Assembly (NCBI RefSeq): GCF_900637855.1
Contig: NZ_LR134440.1
Coordinates: forward strand, 372,001-436,000
Direction: 5' to 3'
Origin: Neisseria animaloris
GTDB taxonomy: Bacteria; Pseudomonadota; Gammaproteobacteria; Burkholderiales; Neisseriaceae
DNA: 64,000 nt
How positions within the stretch are numbered: the stretch's first letter is position 1; each line of letters starts with the position of its first letter. Shown here piece after piece: positions 1-9,730 of this stretch. The notes below the pieces were generated by a model, which was not told the origin of the DNA, made no database searches, and worked only from the letters and a program-made list of their open reading frames with translations. The translations under genes were made by a program, and so were the position numbers.

Positions 1-142
1 TATAAAGTTCCACGCTGACATTAGGTGCGGGCTTGCCTTTGTTGATATCCAAAATATGGGTGCTCAATTGATAATTGTCGGCGGCGAATGCCGAAGATAC
101 CAAGCCGGTCAAACCGATAAAAAGCATGGTTTTAAATTTCAT
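1..142 (-). CDS. Transthyretin-like / 5-hydroxyisourate hydrolase-type periplasmic protein (partial)
   Basis: Only the first 47 codons lie in the window; the rest runs off the left edge. The protein starts MKFKTMLFIGLTG and has a typical signal peptide ending AFA, so it should be exported. The mature N-terminus reads LSTHILDINKGKPAPNVSVEL, the opening strand of the transthyretin-like family, in which the early His of THxLD is an active-site residue. Family members hydrolyse 5-hydroxyisourate in urate breakdown; exported versions are known. AAAGGA sits at a good distance before the ATG. The catalytic C-terminal motif is outside the window, so activity cannot be judged. Confidence 0.8.
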   Translation of the reverse strand, partial: MKFKTMLFIGLTGLVSSAFAADNYQLSTHILDINKGKPAPNVSVELY

Positions 143-296
143 AGCTTATTTCCTTTAATGAATTTTTCAAAGATAAATCACTGAAGCGGGTCTAACAATA
201 AACCGTTTTTCAGACGGCCTCAGGGTAAAAAATAATCCCGTTTGCTTAGAGTGCCGGGAAAATAATCTTACAACATTTACCTCCGGCAATTAATGC

Positions 297-1370
297 CTAA
301 ATCGAAAAATCTATCAGTTCGTTTTGAGAAAATACGTAAATTTGTTTCGGCACTAGTGCAATATTCTGTCCGATTGCGAGTCCGAGGCAGGGGGCATCGC
401 TGCCGGCAAAGGTAATGTGTATGTCCCGACTGTTTTCCGCTACGGTCAGATGGGTGAGTGCGCCGGCGGAGCGGATGGTGTGGATGCGGCCGTTGAGCAT
501 CGGCGTTTCGCTGTCGTCGGCAACTGTCCATTCGTGCGGGCGCACGTAGGCGGTAGCAATCTGTTCCTGCCATGCACCGGGCAGGTCTAAAGGCCATCTG
601 AAACCGTTGTAATGCCATTCGCCTTTTTCTATTCTGCCTTCAAAGGCATCGGTTTCGCCCAAAAACTCGGTTACGAAGGCGTTTTCGGGTTGGCGATAGA
701 GACTTTCGGCGGTGCCGGTCTGTTCGATTCTGCCGTGGTTCATCACCACGATTTCGTCTGATACTTCAAGGGCTTCTTCTTGGTCGTGGGTAACGAGGAT
801 GCTGGTTACGCCGAGTTCGTGGTGGATATCGCGCAGCCATTTGCGCAGCTCTTTGCGCACTTTGGCATCGAGCGCGCCGAAAGGTTCGTCGAGCAGCAGC
901 AGTTTGGGTTCGACGGCTAAGGCGCGGGCAAGGGCGATGCGTTGGCGTTGGCCGCCTGAAAGTTGGTGCGGATAGGCTTTGGCCAAGTGCGAAAGCTGCA
1001 CGAGTTGCAGCAATTCTTCCACTTTGGCGCGGATGCGCTCTTTGCTCGGGCGTTCGGATTTGGGCAATACGGTGAGGCCGAAGGCGATGTTGTCGAACAC
1101 GTTCATGTGGCGGAACAAGGCGTAATGCTGGAATACGAAGCCGACTTTGCGCTCGCGCACATGTTTGCGGGTAACGTCTTGGCCGTCGAACAGAATGCTG
1201 CCGCCGTCGGCGTTTTCCAAACCTGCGATGATGCGCAGCAGGGTGGTTTTGCCGCAGCCGGAAGGGCCGAGCAGCGACACGAGTTTGCCGGTGGGCACGT
1301 TGAGGTTGATGTTGTTGAGGGCGTGAAATGAGCCGAAGTGTTTGTTGAGTTTTTGAATGGTGATGCTCAT
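297..1370 (-). CDS. cysA: Sulfate/thiosulfate ABC transporter ATP-binding protein CysA
   Basis: ATPase subunit that drives sulfate and thiosulfate import through the CysT-CysW channel at the inner membrane. The 357-residue protein has Walker A GPSGCGKT (35-42), Q-loop Q81, signature LSGGQ (137-141), Walker B LLLLDEP (157-163) and the switch His195, followed by the C-terminal regulatory barrel seen in CysA and related importers. An open frame continues upstream, but [12 protein letters not shown] is the family start and its ATG overlaps the cysW stop by four bases (ATGA), so the two are translationally coupled. It is last in the cysT-cysW-cysA order. No sulfate-binding protein gene (sbp or cysP) is adjacent, so that component must be encoded elsewhere. 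Confidence 0.96.
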   Translation of the reverse strand: MSITIQKLNKHFGSFHALNNINLNVPTGKLVSLLGPSGCGKTTLLRIIAGLENADGGSILFDGQDVTRKHVRERKVGFVFQHYALFRHMNVFDNIAFGLTVLPKSERPSKERIRAKVEELLQLVQLSHLAKAYPHQLSGGQRQRIALARALAVEPKLLLLDEPFGALDAKVRKELRKWLRDIHHELGVTSILVTHDQEEALEVSDEIVVMNHGRIEQTGTAESLYRQPENAFVTEFLGETDAFEGRIEKGEWHYNGFRWPLDLPGAWQEQIATAYVRPHEWTVADDSETPMLNGRIHTIRSAGALTHLTVAENSRDIHITFAGSDAPCLGLAIGQNIALVPKQIYVFSQNELIDFSI

Positions 1371-2227
1371 GCGGCGTTCCTTTCGGCAGCGGCGAGTTTG
1401 CGTTCTTGAATGCGGGTGATGATGTTTTGCACGGCAAGGGTGGCGAGTGCCAGCAATGCCAAAATACCGGATAGGGCGAATGCGCCGGTAAAGTTGTATT
1501 CGTTGTAGAAAATTTCCACCAGCAGCGGAATGGTGTTGGTTTCGCCGCGGATGTGCCCCGAAACCACGCTTACCGCGCCGAATTCGCCCATCGCGCGGGC
1601 GTTGGTGAGAATGATGCCGTAGAGCAGCGCCCATTTGATGTTGGGCAGGGTAACGCGCCAAAACATCTGCCAGCCGCTTGCGCCGAGAATCAAGGCGGCC
1701 TGTTCTTCGCTGTCGCCCTGCGCCTGCATCAGCGGAATCAGTTCGCGGGCAACAAACGGAAAGGTAACGAAAAGCGTGGCGAGAATAATGCCGGGAATGG
1801 CGAAAATAATCTGAATGCCCTGCGCTTCGAGCCAGCCGCCGAGCGCGGTGTGTGCGCCGAACAGCAGCACAAACATCAAACCGGCCACCACGGGCGACAC
1901 CGAAAACGGCAAGTCGAGCAGGGTGGTGAGCAGCTGCTTGCCGCGGAAGTTAAAGCGGGTAAGCAGCCAAGCCATCGCTACGCCCAACACGGCGTTAACC
2001 GGCACCACAATCGCGGCGGTGATCAGCGTGAGCTTGATGGCCGACCATGCTTCGGGGTCGGTAATGGATTGGACGTATAAATCCCAACCGCCTTTTAGGG
2101 CTTCGTAAAACACGGCGGCCAGCGGCACCACCAGCATCAGCAGCAGAAACGCCAGCGCAACGGCAATCAGTGTCAGCCGCAGCCAGCGCGGTTCGGTCAG
2201 GTTGGGGTTGGGCGGATTGGTTTTCAT
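1367..2227 (-). CDS. cysW: Sulfate ABC transporter permease CysW
   Basis: One of two membrane subunits of the sulfate/thiosulfate importer. The 286 residues show a cytoplasmic N-terminus, about six hydrophobic segments, and a permease EAA loop ([13 protein letters not shown], then TLPNI) that docks on CysA. The family-typical ending [17 protein letters not shown] tail is present. The gene lies between cysT and cysA; it overlaps cysA by four bases but is separated from cysT by about 95 bases that hold an inverted DUS pair. The ribosome site is weak, which suggests dependence on upstream translation or a modest expression level. Confidence 0.95.
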   Translation of the reverse strand: MKTNPPNPNLTEPRWLRLTLIAVALAFLLLMLVVPLAAVFYEALKGGWDLYVQSITDPEAWSAIKLTLITAAIVVPVNAVLGVAMAWLLTRFNFRGKQLLTTLLDLPFSVSPVVAGLMFVLLFGAHTALGGWLEAQGIQIIFAIPGIILATLFVTFPFVARELIPLMQAQGDSEEQAALILGASGWQMFWRVTLPNIKWALLYGIILTNARAMGEFGAVSVVSGHIRGETNTIPLLVEIFYNEYNFTGAFALSGILALLALATLAVQNIITRIQERKLAAAERNAA

Positions 2228-2272
2228 GGTTTTTTTAGGTTTGGTTTTGATTGATTTTCAAAATGGATAAAG

Positions 2273-2315
2273 AGGCCGTCTGAAAACGAATATCGCAACA
2301 CGGTTCAGACGGCCT
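2273..2315. terminator. Inverted DUS pair between cysT and cysW
   Basis: AGGCCGTCTGAA (2273-2284) and its complement TTCAGACGGCCT (2304-2315) can form a 12-bp hairpin with a 19-base loop. Such pairs often end transcription units in Neisseria. Here it sits inside the cysTWA operon, so at most it attenuates; no strong T-tract follows. Confidence 0.45.
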
Positions 2316-2321
2316 GAATAT

Positions 2322-3158
2322 TCAAACTTTTGCGCCGGCACGTTTGCTCAAAGCCCATTGGCCGATGTTCAGCAAAAACAGAATCACAAACGAAATCATC
2401 AGCATAAACAAAGCCACCGCCGATGCGCCCTGCACGTCGAACTGTTCCAGCTTGCCGGTGATGACCAGCGGCAGAATTTCGGAAATCATCGGGATATTGC
2501 CCGCGATAAAAATCACCGAGCCGTATTCGCCGGTTGCCCGCGCAAACATCATGCCTGCGCCGGTAAGCAGGGCGGGAGCGATTTCGGGCAGCAGCACGCG
2601 GCGGAAGGTGGTGAAGCGGTTTGCGCCCAGAGTGGCCGCCGCTTCTTCGTATTCGCCCGACAATTCTTCCAGTACCGGCTGCACCGCCCGCACGATAAAC
2701 GGCAGGCTCACTACCACCAGCGCAATCCAAATGCCGATAGGGGTAAAGGCGATTTTGATGCCCAACGGCTCAAACCACCGCCCCAGCCAGCCGTTGGGCG
2801 CATACAGCGTGGCCAGCGCAATGCCGGTTACTGCCGTGGGCAGCGCAAACGGCAAATCCACCAGCGCGTTGGCGATGCTTTTGCCGGGAAACTCATAGCG
2901 CACCAGCACCCACGCCACCAGCGTGCCGAACACGATATTGGTGAGCATGGCGTAAAACGACATCCGCAACGTGAGCCACACCGCCGCCAGCACGTTCGGC
3001 TCGGAGATGGTTTGCCAAAAGGCCGTCCAACCGATTTCGCCCGCCTTAACGGCCATCATGGCAAACGGCAGCACCACCAAAAGCGACAGGCACAATACGG
3101 TGAGGCCGAGGCTGATTTTGAAACCGGGTAATACGCTGGGGGTTTTCAGTAATAACAT
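2322..3158 (-). CDS. cysT: Sulfate ABC transporter permease CysT (CysU)
   Basis: Partner permease of CysW in the sulfate importer. From the ATG at 3158 the protein has 278 residues, the usual CysT length, beginning MLLLKTPSVLPGFKISLG, with six membrane segments and an EAA loop (EYEEAAATLGANRF...LLPEI). The frame is open for another 700 bases upstream, but that part runs across cysD in a different frame and has no permease character, so I reject it. No clear Shine-Dalgarno precedes the chosen ATG. The region upstream carries a copy of a 53-bp repeat that also precedes cysD, so both units probably share regulation. Confidence 0.94.
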   Translation of the reverse strand: MLLLKTPSVLPGFKISLGLTVLCLSLLVVLPFAMMAVKAGEIGWTAFWQTISEPNVLAAVWLTLRMSFYAMLTNIVFGTLVAWVLVRYEFPGKSIANALVDLPFALPTAVTGIALATLYAPNGWLGRWFEPLGIKIAFTPIGIWIALVVVSLPFIVRAVQPVLEELSGEYEEAAATLGANRFTTFRRVLLPEIAPALLTGAGMMFARATGEYGSVIFIAGNIPMISEILPLVITGKLEQFDVQGASAVALFMLMISFVILFLLNIGQWALSKRAGAKV

Positions 3159-3206
3159 GACGGGTACTGTGGAGAATGGGTTGTGTGTAACTGTATAGAG
3201 GCCGTC

Positions 3207-3259
3207 TGAAAAAAGGAAAGAATGGTTGGTTTTAATTAAAGATGATTTTGTTATAAAAG
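3207..3259 (-). promoter_or_regulatory. 53-bp direct repeat, copy A, upstream of cysT
   Basis: This AT-rich segment matches 4351-4403 at 51 of 53 positions in the same orientation. Both copies lie just upstream of minus-strand cys genes (cysT and cysD). On the minus strand it contains TTATAAC followed by TTAATTAAA, a plausible promoter and activator-binding region. A shared CysB-type control is inference; the repeat itself is seen directly. Confidence 0.5.
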
Positions 3260-3267
3260 AAGAAAAG

Positions 3268-3345
3268 ACCGTCTGAAAAACTTTAGCGAAACTCGCAAAG
3301 CCCGTTTTGGCGAAGCTCGTAAAGCTCGCTTTCAGACGGCCTTTT
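3268..3345 (-). terminator. Degenerate inverted DUS pair downstream of cysD
   Basis: ACCGTCTGAAA near 3268 and TTTCAGACGGC at 3330-3340 are complementary. Between them lie two imperfect direct repeats (GCGAAACTCGCAAAG and GCGAAGCTCGTAAAG). It follows the cysD stop by about 40 bases and probably ends cysD transcription. Confidence 0.5.
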
Positions 3346-3384
3346 TGAACGGCACGGAAGCGCCGGAGATGAGGGCAGGCCTGC

Positions 3385-4299
3385 TTAAAAATACCCTGCT
3401 TTTTTGCGCTCTTCCATGGCCGCTTCGGAAACGCGGTCGTCCATACGGGTGGCACTGCGTTCGGAAAGGGTGGCGGCGGCGGTTTCGGCGATGATGTCTT
3501 CCGGCGTAGCGGCGGTGCTGGCAACGGGGCAGGTGCAGGAAATATCGCCGACGGTGCGGAAGCGCACGCTGCGCACTTGCGCGGTTTCGCCGTCGCGTTT
3601 GGGTGTGAGCGGGGTAACGGGCACGAGCAGGCCCCCGCGTTCGACCACTTCGCGTTCGTGGGCGTAGTAAATCGGCGGCAGAGCGAGGTTTTCGCGGGCG
3701 ATGTATTGCCAAATGTCGAGTTCCGTCCAATTGGAAATAGGGAATACGCGCATGTTTTCGCCGGGGAAGAGGCGGGTGTTGTAGAGGTTCCAAAGTTCGG
3801 GGCGTTGGTTTTTCGGATCCCATTGGCCGAATTCGTCGCGGAAAGAGAAGATGCGTTCTTTGGCGCGGGCTTTTTCTTCGTCGCGCCTTGCACCGCCCAT
3901 CAGTGCGTCGAAGCCGTGTTCTTCAATGGTTTCGACAAGGGTAACGGCTTGGGCGGCATTGCGCGAGTCGTTTTCGCGGCGCAAAACCACCGTGCCGCGT
4001 TTGATGGAATCTTCCACATGGCCGACCACCAGTTCCACGCCGGTGCGGGCGACGGTTTGGTCGCGGAAGGCAATCACTTCGGGGTAGTTGTGGCCGGTAT
4101 CCACATGCAGCAGTTTGAACGGCAGCTTGAGCGGCCGGCCTTCGATTTGAAAAGCTTTCACGGCCAGCGCGAGCAGCACCACTGAATCTTTGCCGCCCGA
4201 AAACAGCAGCGCGGGGTTTTTCGCTTCGGCAATCACTTCGCGGATGATGTAGATGGATTCGGCTTCAAGCCAGTTGAGGTGGTGGTTTTGGATAGACAT
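3385..4299 (-). CDS. cysD: Sulfate adenylyltransferase subunit 2, CysD
   Basis: Catalytic subunit of ATP sulfurylase, which makes adenosine 5'-phosphosulfate from sulfate and ATP in the cytoplasm. The 304 residues carry the PP-loop SGGKDS (34-39), HVDTGHNYPEV, LDIWQYI and the conserved tail RMDDRVSEAAMEERKKAGYF, so the gene looks intact. CysD normally works with the GTPase CysN, which is encoded next to it in most proteobacteria. Here the gene upstream is divergent argB and downstream is cysT, so cysN must be elsewhere or missing. Its own upstream copy of the 53-bp repeat suggests independent transcription. Confidence 0.95.
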   Translation of the reverse strand: MSIQNHHLNWLEAESIYIIREVIAEAKNPALLFSGGKDSVVLLALAVKAFQIEGRPLKLPFKLLHVDTGHNYPEVIAFRDQTVARTGVELVVGHVEDSIKRGTVVLRRENDSRNAAQAVTLVETIEEHGFDALMGGARRDEEKARAKERIFSFRDEFGQWDPKNQRPELWNLYNTRLFPGENMRVFPISNWTELDIWQYIARENLALPPIYYAHEREVVERGGLLVPVTPLTPKRDGETAQVRSVRFRTVGDISCTCPVASTAATPEDIIAETAAATLSERSATRMDDRVSEAAMEERKKAGYF

Positions 4300-4350
4300 G
4301 ATGTGTTCTTTTCAGATGGCCTCGATGCGCTTTACTTTAATCAGGCCGCC

Positions 4351-4401
4351 TGAAAAAAGGAAAGAATGGTTGGTTTTAATATAAGATGATTTTGTTATAA
4401 A

Positions 4402-4403
<2 letters not shown>
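4351..4403 (-). promoter_or_regulatory. 53-bp direct repeat, copy B, upstream of cysD
   Basis: Matches copy A (3207-3259) at 51 of 53 positions; the two differences are adjacent T/A swaps in the run after TTTTAAT. It ends about 50 bases before the cysD start codon, the right place for a promoter reading leftwards (minus-strand ATCTTATATTAAAA resembles a -10 region). Confidence 0.5.
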
Positions 4404-5459
<1,056 letters not shown>

Positions 5460-5535
5460 AGCCGCTGCCTGCCAAACATCGAATTTGATAGACGTACCGC
5501 CTGAACCGTCGGGCGCGTACCGACCATCAAAAAGT

Positions 5536-5570
5536 ACCCCGAAAGTGGTTGGGAATACGACTTTCGGGGT
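5536..5570. terminator. argB terminator hairpin
   Basis: ACCCCGAAAGT (5536-5546) pairs perfectly with ACTTTCGGGGT (5560-5570), a GC-rich 11-bp stem with a 13-base loop. It is followed by GCTGTTTTATTTTT and a DUS. It lies between convergent argB and leuD. Confidence 0.8.
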
Positions 5571-5605
5571 GCTGTTTTATTTTTCAGACGGCCTGAAACG
5601 TTTAA

Positions 5606-6247
5606 TCAGGCATTAAACAACCACGGCTGCGCTTGTTTGCGCTTGGCTTCGAACGCTTTGATTTCATCGGCGTGTTGCAGGGTCAAACCGATTTCGTCCA
5701 AGCCATTGAGCAGGCAGTGTTTGCGGTGTTCGGTGATGTCAAAGCCGAAAGATTCGCCGCTCGGCGTGGTAACGGTTTGTTTTTCCAAATCAATAGAGAG
5801 TCGGTAGCCTTCGTTGGCTTCGGTTTCCTTAAATAGTTTGTCCACAATTTCTTCGCCCAACACAATCGGCAGCAAACCGTTTTTATAGCAGTTGTTGAAG
5901 AAAATATCGGCGAAAGAAGGGGCGATAACTGCCCGGAAACCGTAGTCGTCTAAAGCCCACGGAGCATGCTCGCGCGATGACCCGCAACCGAAGTTTTTGC
6001 GGGTCAATAGAATTTGTGCGCCTTGATAACGGGGCCGGTTGAGTGAAAAATCAGGATTGATCGGGCGTTTACTGTTGTCCATGCCCGGTTCGCCGTGATC
6101 GAGATAACGCCATTCGTCGAAACAGTTGGGGCCGAAACCCGAGCGTTTGATGGATTTTAAAAATTGTTTGGGGATAATTGCGTCGGTATCTACATTGGAG
6201 CGGTCGAGAGGGGCGACCAACGCGGTGATTTGTGTAAATGCTTTCAT
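5606..6247 (-). CDS. leuD: 3-isopropylmalate dehydratase small subunit LeuD
   Basis: Small subunit of isopropylmalate isomerase in leucine synthesis; it supplies the swivelling domain that closes over the iron-sulfur cluster of LeuC. The 213 residues include [17 protein letters not shown] and the [13 protein letters not shown] loop typical of the family. LeuC is encoded 0.3 kb upstream on the same strand, but an entericidin-like gene with its own terminator lies between them. No Shine-Dalgarno is seen before the ATG, and only 27 bases separate the start from that terminator, so the source of the leuD transcript is unclear. Confidence 0.96.
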   Translation of the reverse strand: MKAFTQITALVAPLDRSNVDTDAIIPKQFLKSIKRSGFGPNCFDEWRYLDHGEPGMDNSKRPINPDFSLNRPRYQGAQILLTRKNFGCGSSREHAPWALDDYGFRAVIAPSFADIFFNNCYKNGLLPIVLGEEIVDKLFKETEANEGYRLSIDLEKQTVTTPSGESFGFDITEHRKHCLLNGLDEIGLTLQHADEIKAFEAKRKQAQPWLFNA

Positions 6248-6274
6248 TGTGTGTACTTTCGAGGCGGTTTAAAA

Positions 6275-6300
6275 ACGCCCCCGATAGCGTGCGGGGGCGT
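6275..6300 (-). terminator. Intrinsic terminator of the entericidin-like gene
   Basis: ACGCCCCCG (6275-6283) and CGGGGGCGT (6292-6300) form a very stable 9-bp GC stem with an 8-base loop. Read leftwards it is followed by TTTTT. It ends the small gene just before leuD. Confidence 0.75.
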
Positions 6301-6314
6301 GATTCGCTATTCAA

Positions 6315-6449
6315 TCAGTGTGAGTGGCGGTCTGCACTTTGTTCCAGTTTGTCGCCGGCTTTTGATACGTCTTTACCGAAGCCTGATACGGTGTTGCAGG
6401 CAGAAAGCAAAGTCAGGGCAGTTAAAGCGGCCAATACGATTTTTTTCAT
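6315..6449 (-). CDS. Entericidin-like small lipoprotein
   Basis: A 44-residue lipoprotein precursor: MKKIVLAALTALTLLSAC has a lipobox (LSAC, Cys18) and the mature part NTVSGFGKDVSKAGDKLEQSADRH matches the entericidin (EcnA/EcnB) pattern. Entericidins are tiny envelope lipoproteins first described as a stress-linked pair in E. coli; here there is one copy. AAGGAG seven bases before the ATG is a strong ribosome site. The gene is bracketed by terminators (6544-6578 and 6275-6300) and preceded by a strong dyad at 6473-6505, so it is its own unit between leuC and leuD. Confidence 0.85.
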   Translation of the reverse strand: MKKIVLAALTALTLLSACNTVSGFGKDVSKAGDKLEQSADRHSH

Positions 6450-6472
6450 AGTTAAGCTCCTTAATATTTTTT

Positions 6473-6505
6473 GAAAGTACAGACAATGTTTATTGCTGTA
6501 CTTTC
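6473..6505 (-). promoter_or_regulatory. Dyad symmetry upstream of the entericidin-like gene
   Basis: GAAAGTACAG (6473-6482) and CTGTACTTTC (6496-6505) form a perfect 10-bp inverted repeat, extended inward by CAAT/ATTG. On the minus strand CATTATAG lies immediately upstream and could be a -10 box, so the dyad would be at the transcript start: an operator or a 5' leader hairpin. Half of it (TGTACTTTC) recurs at 6252-6260 beside the leuD start. Confidence 0.55.
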
Positions 6506-6543
6506 TATAATGCCAAAATTCTTTTTGAAAAACAATTTGAAAG

Positions 6544-6578
6544 AGCATGCCGTCTGAAAAATTTTCAGACGGCATGCT
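6544..6578 (-). terminator. leuC terminator (inverted DUS pair)
   Basis: AGCATGCCGTCTGAAAA (6544-6560) and its exact complement (6562-6578) form a 17-bp stem about an almost absent loop. It directly follows the leuC stop. This pair carries the AT-type DUS (ATGCCGTCTGAA). Confidence 0.7.
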
Positions 6579-6583
6579 TATCT

Positions 6584-7990
6584 TTACAGATTGCGAACAT
6601 CGGTAAAGTGTCCGGCCACTGCGGCGGCGGCGGCCATAGCGGGGCTCACCAAATGGGTGCGCCCGCCGTTACCTTGACGGCCTTCGAAATTACGGTTGGA
6701 AGTGGAGGCACAACGTTCCTGAGGCTCGAGGCGGTCGGCATTCATGGCCAAGCACATCGAGCAGCCCGGCTCGCGCCATTCGAAGCCCGCTTCGGTAAAG
6801 ATTTTGTCCAAACCTTCTTTTTCGGCTTGCTCTTTAACCAAACCGGAGCCGGGCACCACCAAAACGCGCTTCACGTTATTCGCTTTCAGACGGCCTTTGG
6901 CTACGGAGGCGGCTTCACGCAAATCTTCGATACGGCTGTTGGTGCAGGAGCCGATAAACACCACGTCGACCGGAATCTGATTCAGCGGCGTATCGGCGGT
7001 TAAGCCCATGTATTCGAGGGCGCGTTCCATGCCGCTGCGTTTGACGGGGTCGGATTCTTGTGCAGGATTCGGCACTTTACCGTTGATATCCAACACCATT
7101 TCGGGTGAAGTGCCCCAAGTTACCTGTGGTTCGATATCGGCGGCATCAAACTCGAATACGCTGTCGAATTGCGCGCCTTCGTCGGAAACCAGTGTTTTCC
7201 AATAAGCAACGGCTTTTTCCCATGCTTCGCCTTTGGGTGCGAAAGGTTTGTTTTTTACATATTCGATGGTGGTGTCGTCTACTGCTACGATGCCCGAACG
7301 CGCACCGGCTTCAATCGCCATATTGCACAAGGTCATGCGGCCTTCCATGCTGAGCGAGCGGATGGCTTCGCCGCCGAATTCGATTGCATAACCTGTACCG
7401 CCTGCGGTGCCGATTCGGCCGATAATGTATAAGGCCACGTCTTTGGCGGTTACGCCCGGTTTCAGACGGTCGTTGACTTTAATCAGCATGGATTTGGACT
7501 TTTTGGCTGTAATGCATTGGGTGGCCATCACATGCTCGACTTCAGAGGTGCCGATACCGTGTGCCAATGCACCGAATGCGCCGTGAGTGGAAGTATGTGA
7601 ATCGCCGCAAACCACAGTCATGCCGGGCAGGGTGGCTCCTTGCTCCGGCCCCATCACATGCACGATGCCTTGTCCTTTGTTTTTGAAAGGAAAATAAGCA
7701 AGTGCGCCGAATGCTTTGATATTACTGTCTAAAGTGTCGACTTGCAGCTTGGAAATCGGGTCTTGGATGCCTTTGTCCCAATTGTCAGTAGGCGTGTTGT
7801 GGTCGGCGGTGGAAACCACGCTGTCGATGCGCCACAGTTTGCGTCCGGCCATCTTCAGGCCTTCGAAAGCTTGAGGGCTGGTTACTTCGTGAACCAGGTG
7901 GCGGTCGATGTAGAGTAAAACCGTGCCATCTTCTTCTTGGCGGACGATATGGCTGTTCCAAAGTTTGTCGTAGAGGGTTTGTGGATTCAT
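6584..7990 (-). CDS. leuC: 3-isopropylmalate dehydratase large subunit LeuC
   Basis: Catalytic, 4Fe-4S-containing subunit of isopropylmalate isomerase, converting 2- to 3-isopropylmalate with LeuD. The 468 residues match family length. Cluster-binding cysteines are in [16 protein letters not shown] and [11 protein letters not shown], and the substrate region [23 protein letters not shown] is intact. The frame starts with ATG at 7990, [16 protein letters not shown]. One DUS is embedded in frame near 6889. It is divergent from gshA across a 237-base AT-rich spacer with repeated TTGTCTAA sites that may control it. Confidence 0.97.
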   Translation of the reverse strand: MNPQTLYDKLWNSHIVRQEEDGTVLLYIDRHLVHEVTSPQAFEGLKMAGRKLWRIDSVVSTADHNTPTDNWDKGIQDPISKLQVDTLDSNIKAFGALAYFPFKNKGQGIVHVMGPEQGATLPGMTVVCGDSHTSTHGAFGALAHGIGTSEVEHVMATQCITAKKSKSMLIKVNDRLKPGVTAKDVALYIIGRIGTAGGTGYAIEFGGEAIRSLSMEGRMTLCNMAIEAGARSGIVAVDDTTIEYVKNKPFAPKGEAWEKAVAYWKTLVSDEGAQFDSVFEFDAADIEPQVTWGTSPEMVLDINGKVPNPAQESDPVKRSGMERALEYMGLTADTPLNQIPVDVVFIGSCTNSRIEDLREAASVAKGRLKANNVKRVLVVPGSGLVKEQAEKEGLDKIFTEAGFEWREPGCSMCLAMNADRLEPQERCASTSNRNFEGRQGNGGRTHLVSPAMAAAAAVAGHFTDVRNL

Positions 7991-8069
7991 GATTGTACTT
8001 TTGTTTAAATGGGTTAAACGGTTTGGGTGTTGCCATATTAGGGGGTTCGGACATTAATTGCAATCTTTT

Positions 8070-8135
8070 TTGTCTAATTTTTTTATTTTGAAATTGAATT
8101 TGGATTATTTTTGGTTATTTTTAGACAAATTGTCT
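8070..8135. promoter_or_regulatory. Repeated TTGTCTAA half-sites in the leuC-gshA spacer
   Basis: TTGTCTAA (8070-8077) recurs inverted as TTAGACAA (8121-8128), and the second copy is part of a perfect inverted repeat AGACAA-A-TTGTCT (8123-8135). The surrounding DNA is very AT-rich. This looks like an operator for a dimeric regulator serving one or both divergent genes; which regulator is unknown. Confidence 0.45.
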
Positions 8136-8227
8136 TATTTATTAATGCCGTCTGAAAAACTTGTCGCAAACCATCAAAAAATCTATCATGTTTCCGTTTT
8201 TCAACTTTATCAATGGAAGCCCTAACC

Positions 8228-9583
8228 ATGAGCCTGCCCGTTATTTCCGCCGAATATGCCCGGCAATTGCAAGATTTTGAATATAAAATCTTAACCAATC
8301 AGCCCAAAATCGAAGCGTGGTTCCGTTCTCAATGGGGAAAACACAGCCCGCCGTTTTACGGTTCGGTCGATATCCGCAACAGCGGTTATAAAATGGCTTC
8401 TATCGATATGAACCTGTTTCCGGGCGGTTTTAACAATCTGAATCCTAATTTTGTTCCGCTGGCTGCCGTTGCCGCACAAGATGCTGTGGAACGTGCCTGT
8501 GAAGAGGCCAAATCGGTATTGATTGTGCCGGAAAACCATACCCGCAACACTTTTTACCTGCAAAACGTTTATGCACTCAGCAGCATTTTGCGTTCGGCAG
8601 GTTTTGAAGTGCGCTTGGGCAGCCTAAACCCCGAAATTACCGAACCGACTGAATTTGAAACCGCTTTGGGTGATAAAATCCTGCTGGAGCCGTTGCTGCG
8701 TACACGTGAGCGCGTTCACTTGGCCGACGGTTTTTCACCCTGCATAGTGTTGTTGAATAATGATCTTTCCGGAGGCGTGCCCGAGATTCTGAAAGGGCTG
8801 AACCAGACCGTATTGCCGCCGCTGCACGGAGGCTGGACAACCCGTCGGAAAACCAACCATTTCGGTGCATATAACCAAGTGGCAGCAGAATTCGCCAAAT
8901 TAATCGGCATCGACGAGTGGCAAATCAACCCTTATTTCGAGCAAATCAGCGGTTTGGATTTTCAAGAACGCGAAGGCGAAGATGCTCTGGCCGATGCCGT
9001 GGAGCGGATGTTGGCGAAGATTCAGGCGAAATACGATGAAAAAGGTATTACCGACAAGCCGTTTGTGATTGTAAAAGCCGATGCGGGCACTTACGGCATG
9101 GGTGTGATGAGTATGAAATCCGCCGACGAAGTGCGCAGCCTGAACCGCAAAAACCGCAATAAAATGGCTAAAGTCAAAGAAGGTCTGGAAGTCAGCGAAG
9201 TGATTGTGCAAGAAGGTATTTATACCTACGAAACTTTAAACGGTGCAGTAGCCGAACCTGTGGTTTATATGATGGACAGGTTTGTTATCGGCGGCTTTTA
9301 CCGCGTGCACGAGGGACGGGGAGCCGACGAAAACCTGAATGCTTCGGGTATGTTGTTCGTACCGCTCGAACAAAGCATTCCGTCGGTTCACAGCAGCGGC
9401 AATGCCGATCCGGTTTTGCTGGCGACATGCAAACGTGTATTCGAGCAATGGGAACGTTTAGGCGTACCGAGTGTGGATATCGACAATCCCGACAACGAAC
9501 CCAACCGCCTGTATGTTTACGGCGTGATGGCGCGTTTGTCGTTATTGGCTGCTTCGATAGAGTTGGAACAAACCGCCGCTTGA
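8228..9583 (+). CDS. gshA: Glutamate-cysteine ligase (Acidithiobacillus-type GshA)
   Basis: First enzyme of glutathione synthesis. The protein (451 residues from ATG 8228) belongs to the short proteobacterial type, not the E. coli GshA type; recognisable stretches are YGSVDIRNSGYKMASIDMN, FPGGFNNLNP, LHGGWTTRRKTNHF and VKADAGTYGMGVMS, the last an ATP-grasp-like loop. An ATG at 8213 is also in frame, but GGAAG at 8215-8219 lies eight bases before 8228, which I therefore prefer. It is monocistronic, with a DUS-pair terminator 100 bases downstream. Confidence 0.93.
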   Translation: MSLPVISAEYARQLQDFEYKILTNQPKIEAWFRSQWGKHSPPFYGSVDIRNSGYKMASIDMNLFPGGFNNLNPNFVPLAAVAAQDAVERACEEAKSVLIVPENHTRNTFYLQNVYALSSILRSAGFEVRLGSLNPEITEPTEFETALGDKILLEPLLRTRERVHLADGFSPCIVLLNNDLSGGVPEILKGLNQTVLPPLHGGWTTRRKTNHFGAYNQVAAEFAKLIGIDEWQINPYFEQISGLDFQEREGEDALADAVERMLAKIQAKYDEKGITDKPFVIVKADAGTYGMGVMSMKSADEVRSLNRKNRNKMAKVKEGLEVSEVIVQEGIYTYETLNGAVAEPVVYMMDRFVIGGFYRVHEGRGADENLNASGMLFVPLEQSIPSVHSSGNADPVLLATCKRVFEQWERLGVPSVDIDNPDNEPNRLYVYGVMARLSLLAASIELEQTAA

Positions 9584-9680
9584 TACGGGCGGCGCTGCCG
9601 CAGCCGGATATTCTTGAGCGTTATCCGGTCGTTGCTGCATGATGCCCGTTTGTTATCCGCTGTTACCGATATAAAACAAT

Positions 9681-9712
9681 TAGGCCGTCTGAAAAGATTT
9701 TCAGACGGCCTG
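9681..9712. terminator. Bidirectional DUS-pair terminator, gshA/Nudix
   Basis: AGGCCGTCTGAAAA (9682-9695) pairs with TTTTCAGACGGCCT (9698-9711), a 14-bp stem with a 2-base centre, followed by GATTTTTTG. It lies between convergent genes and can serve both. Confidence 0.8.
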
Positions 9713-9730
9713 ATTTTTTGAAGCAAGCGG

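Noticed and set aside
3159..3893. Long in-frame extension upstream of cysT
   Set aside because: The open frame runs over cysD in a different frame, has low-complexity Pro/Arg-rich translation and no permease features. It is an accidental frame in GC-rich DNA.
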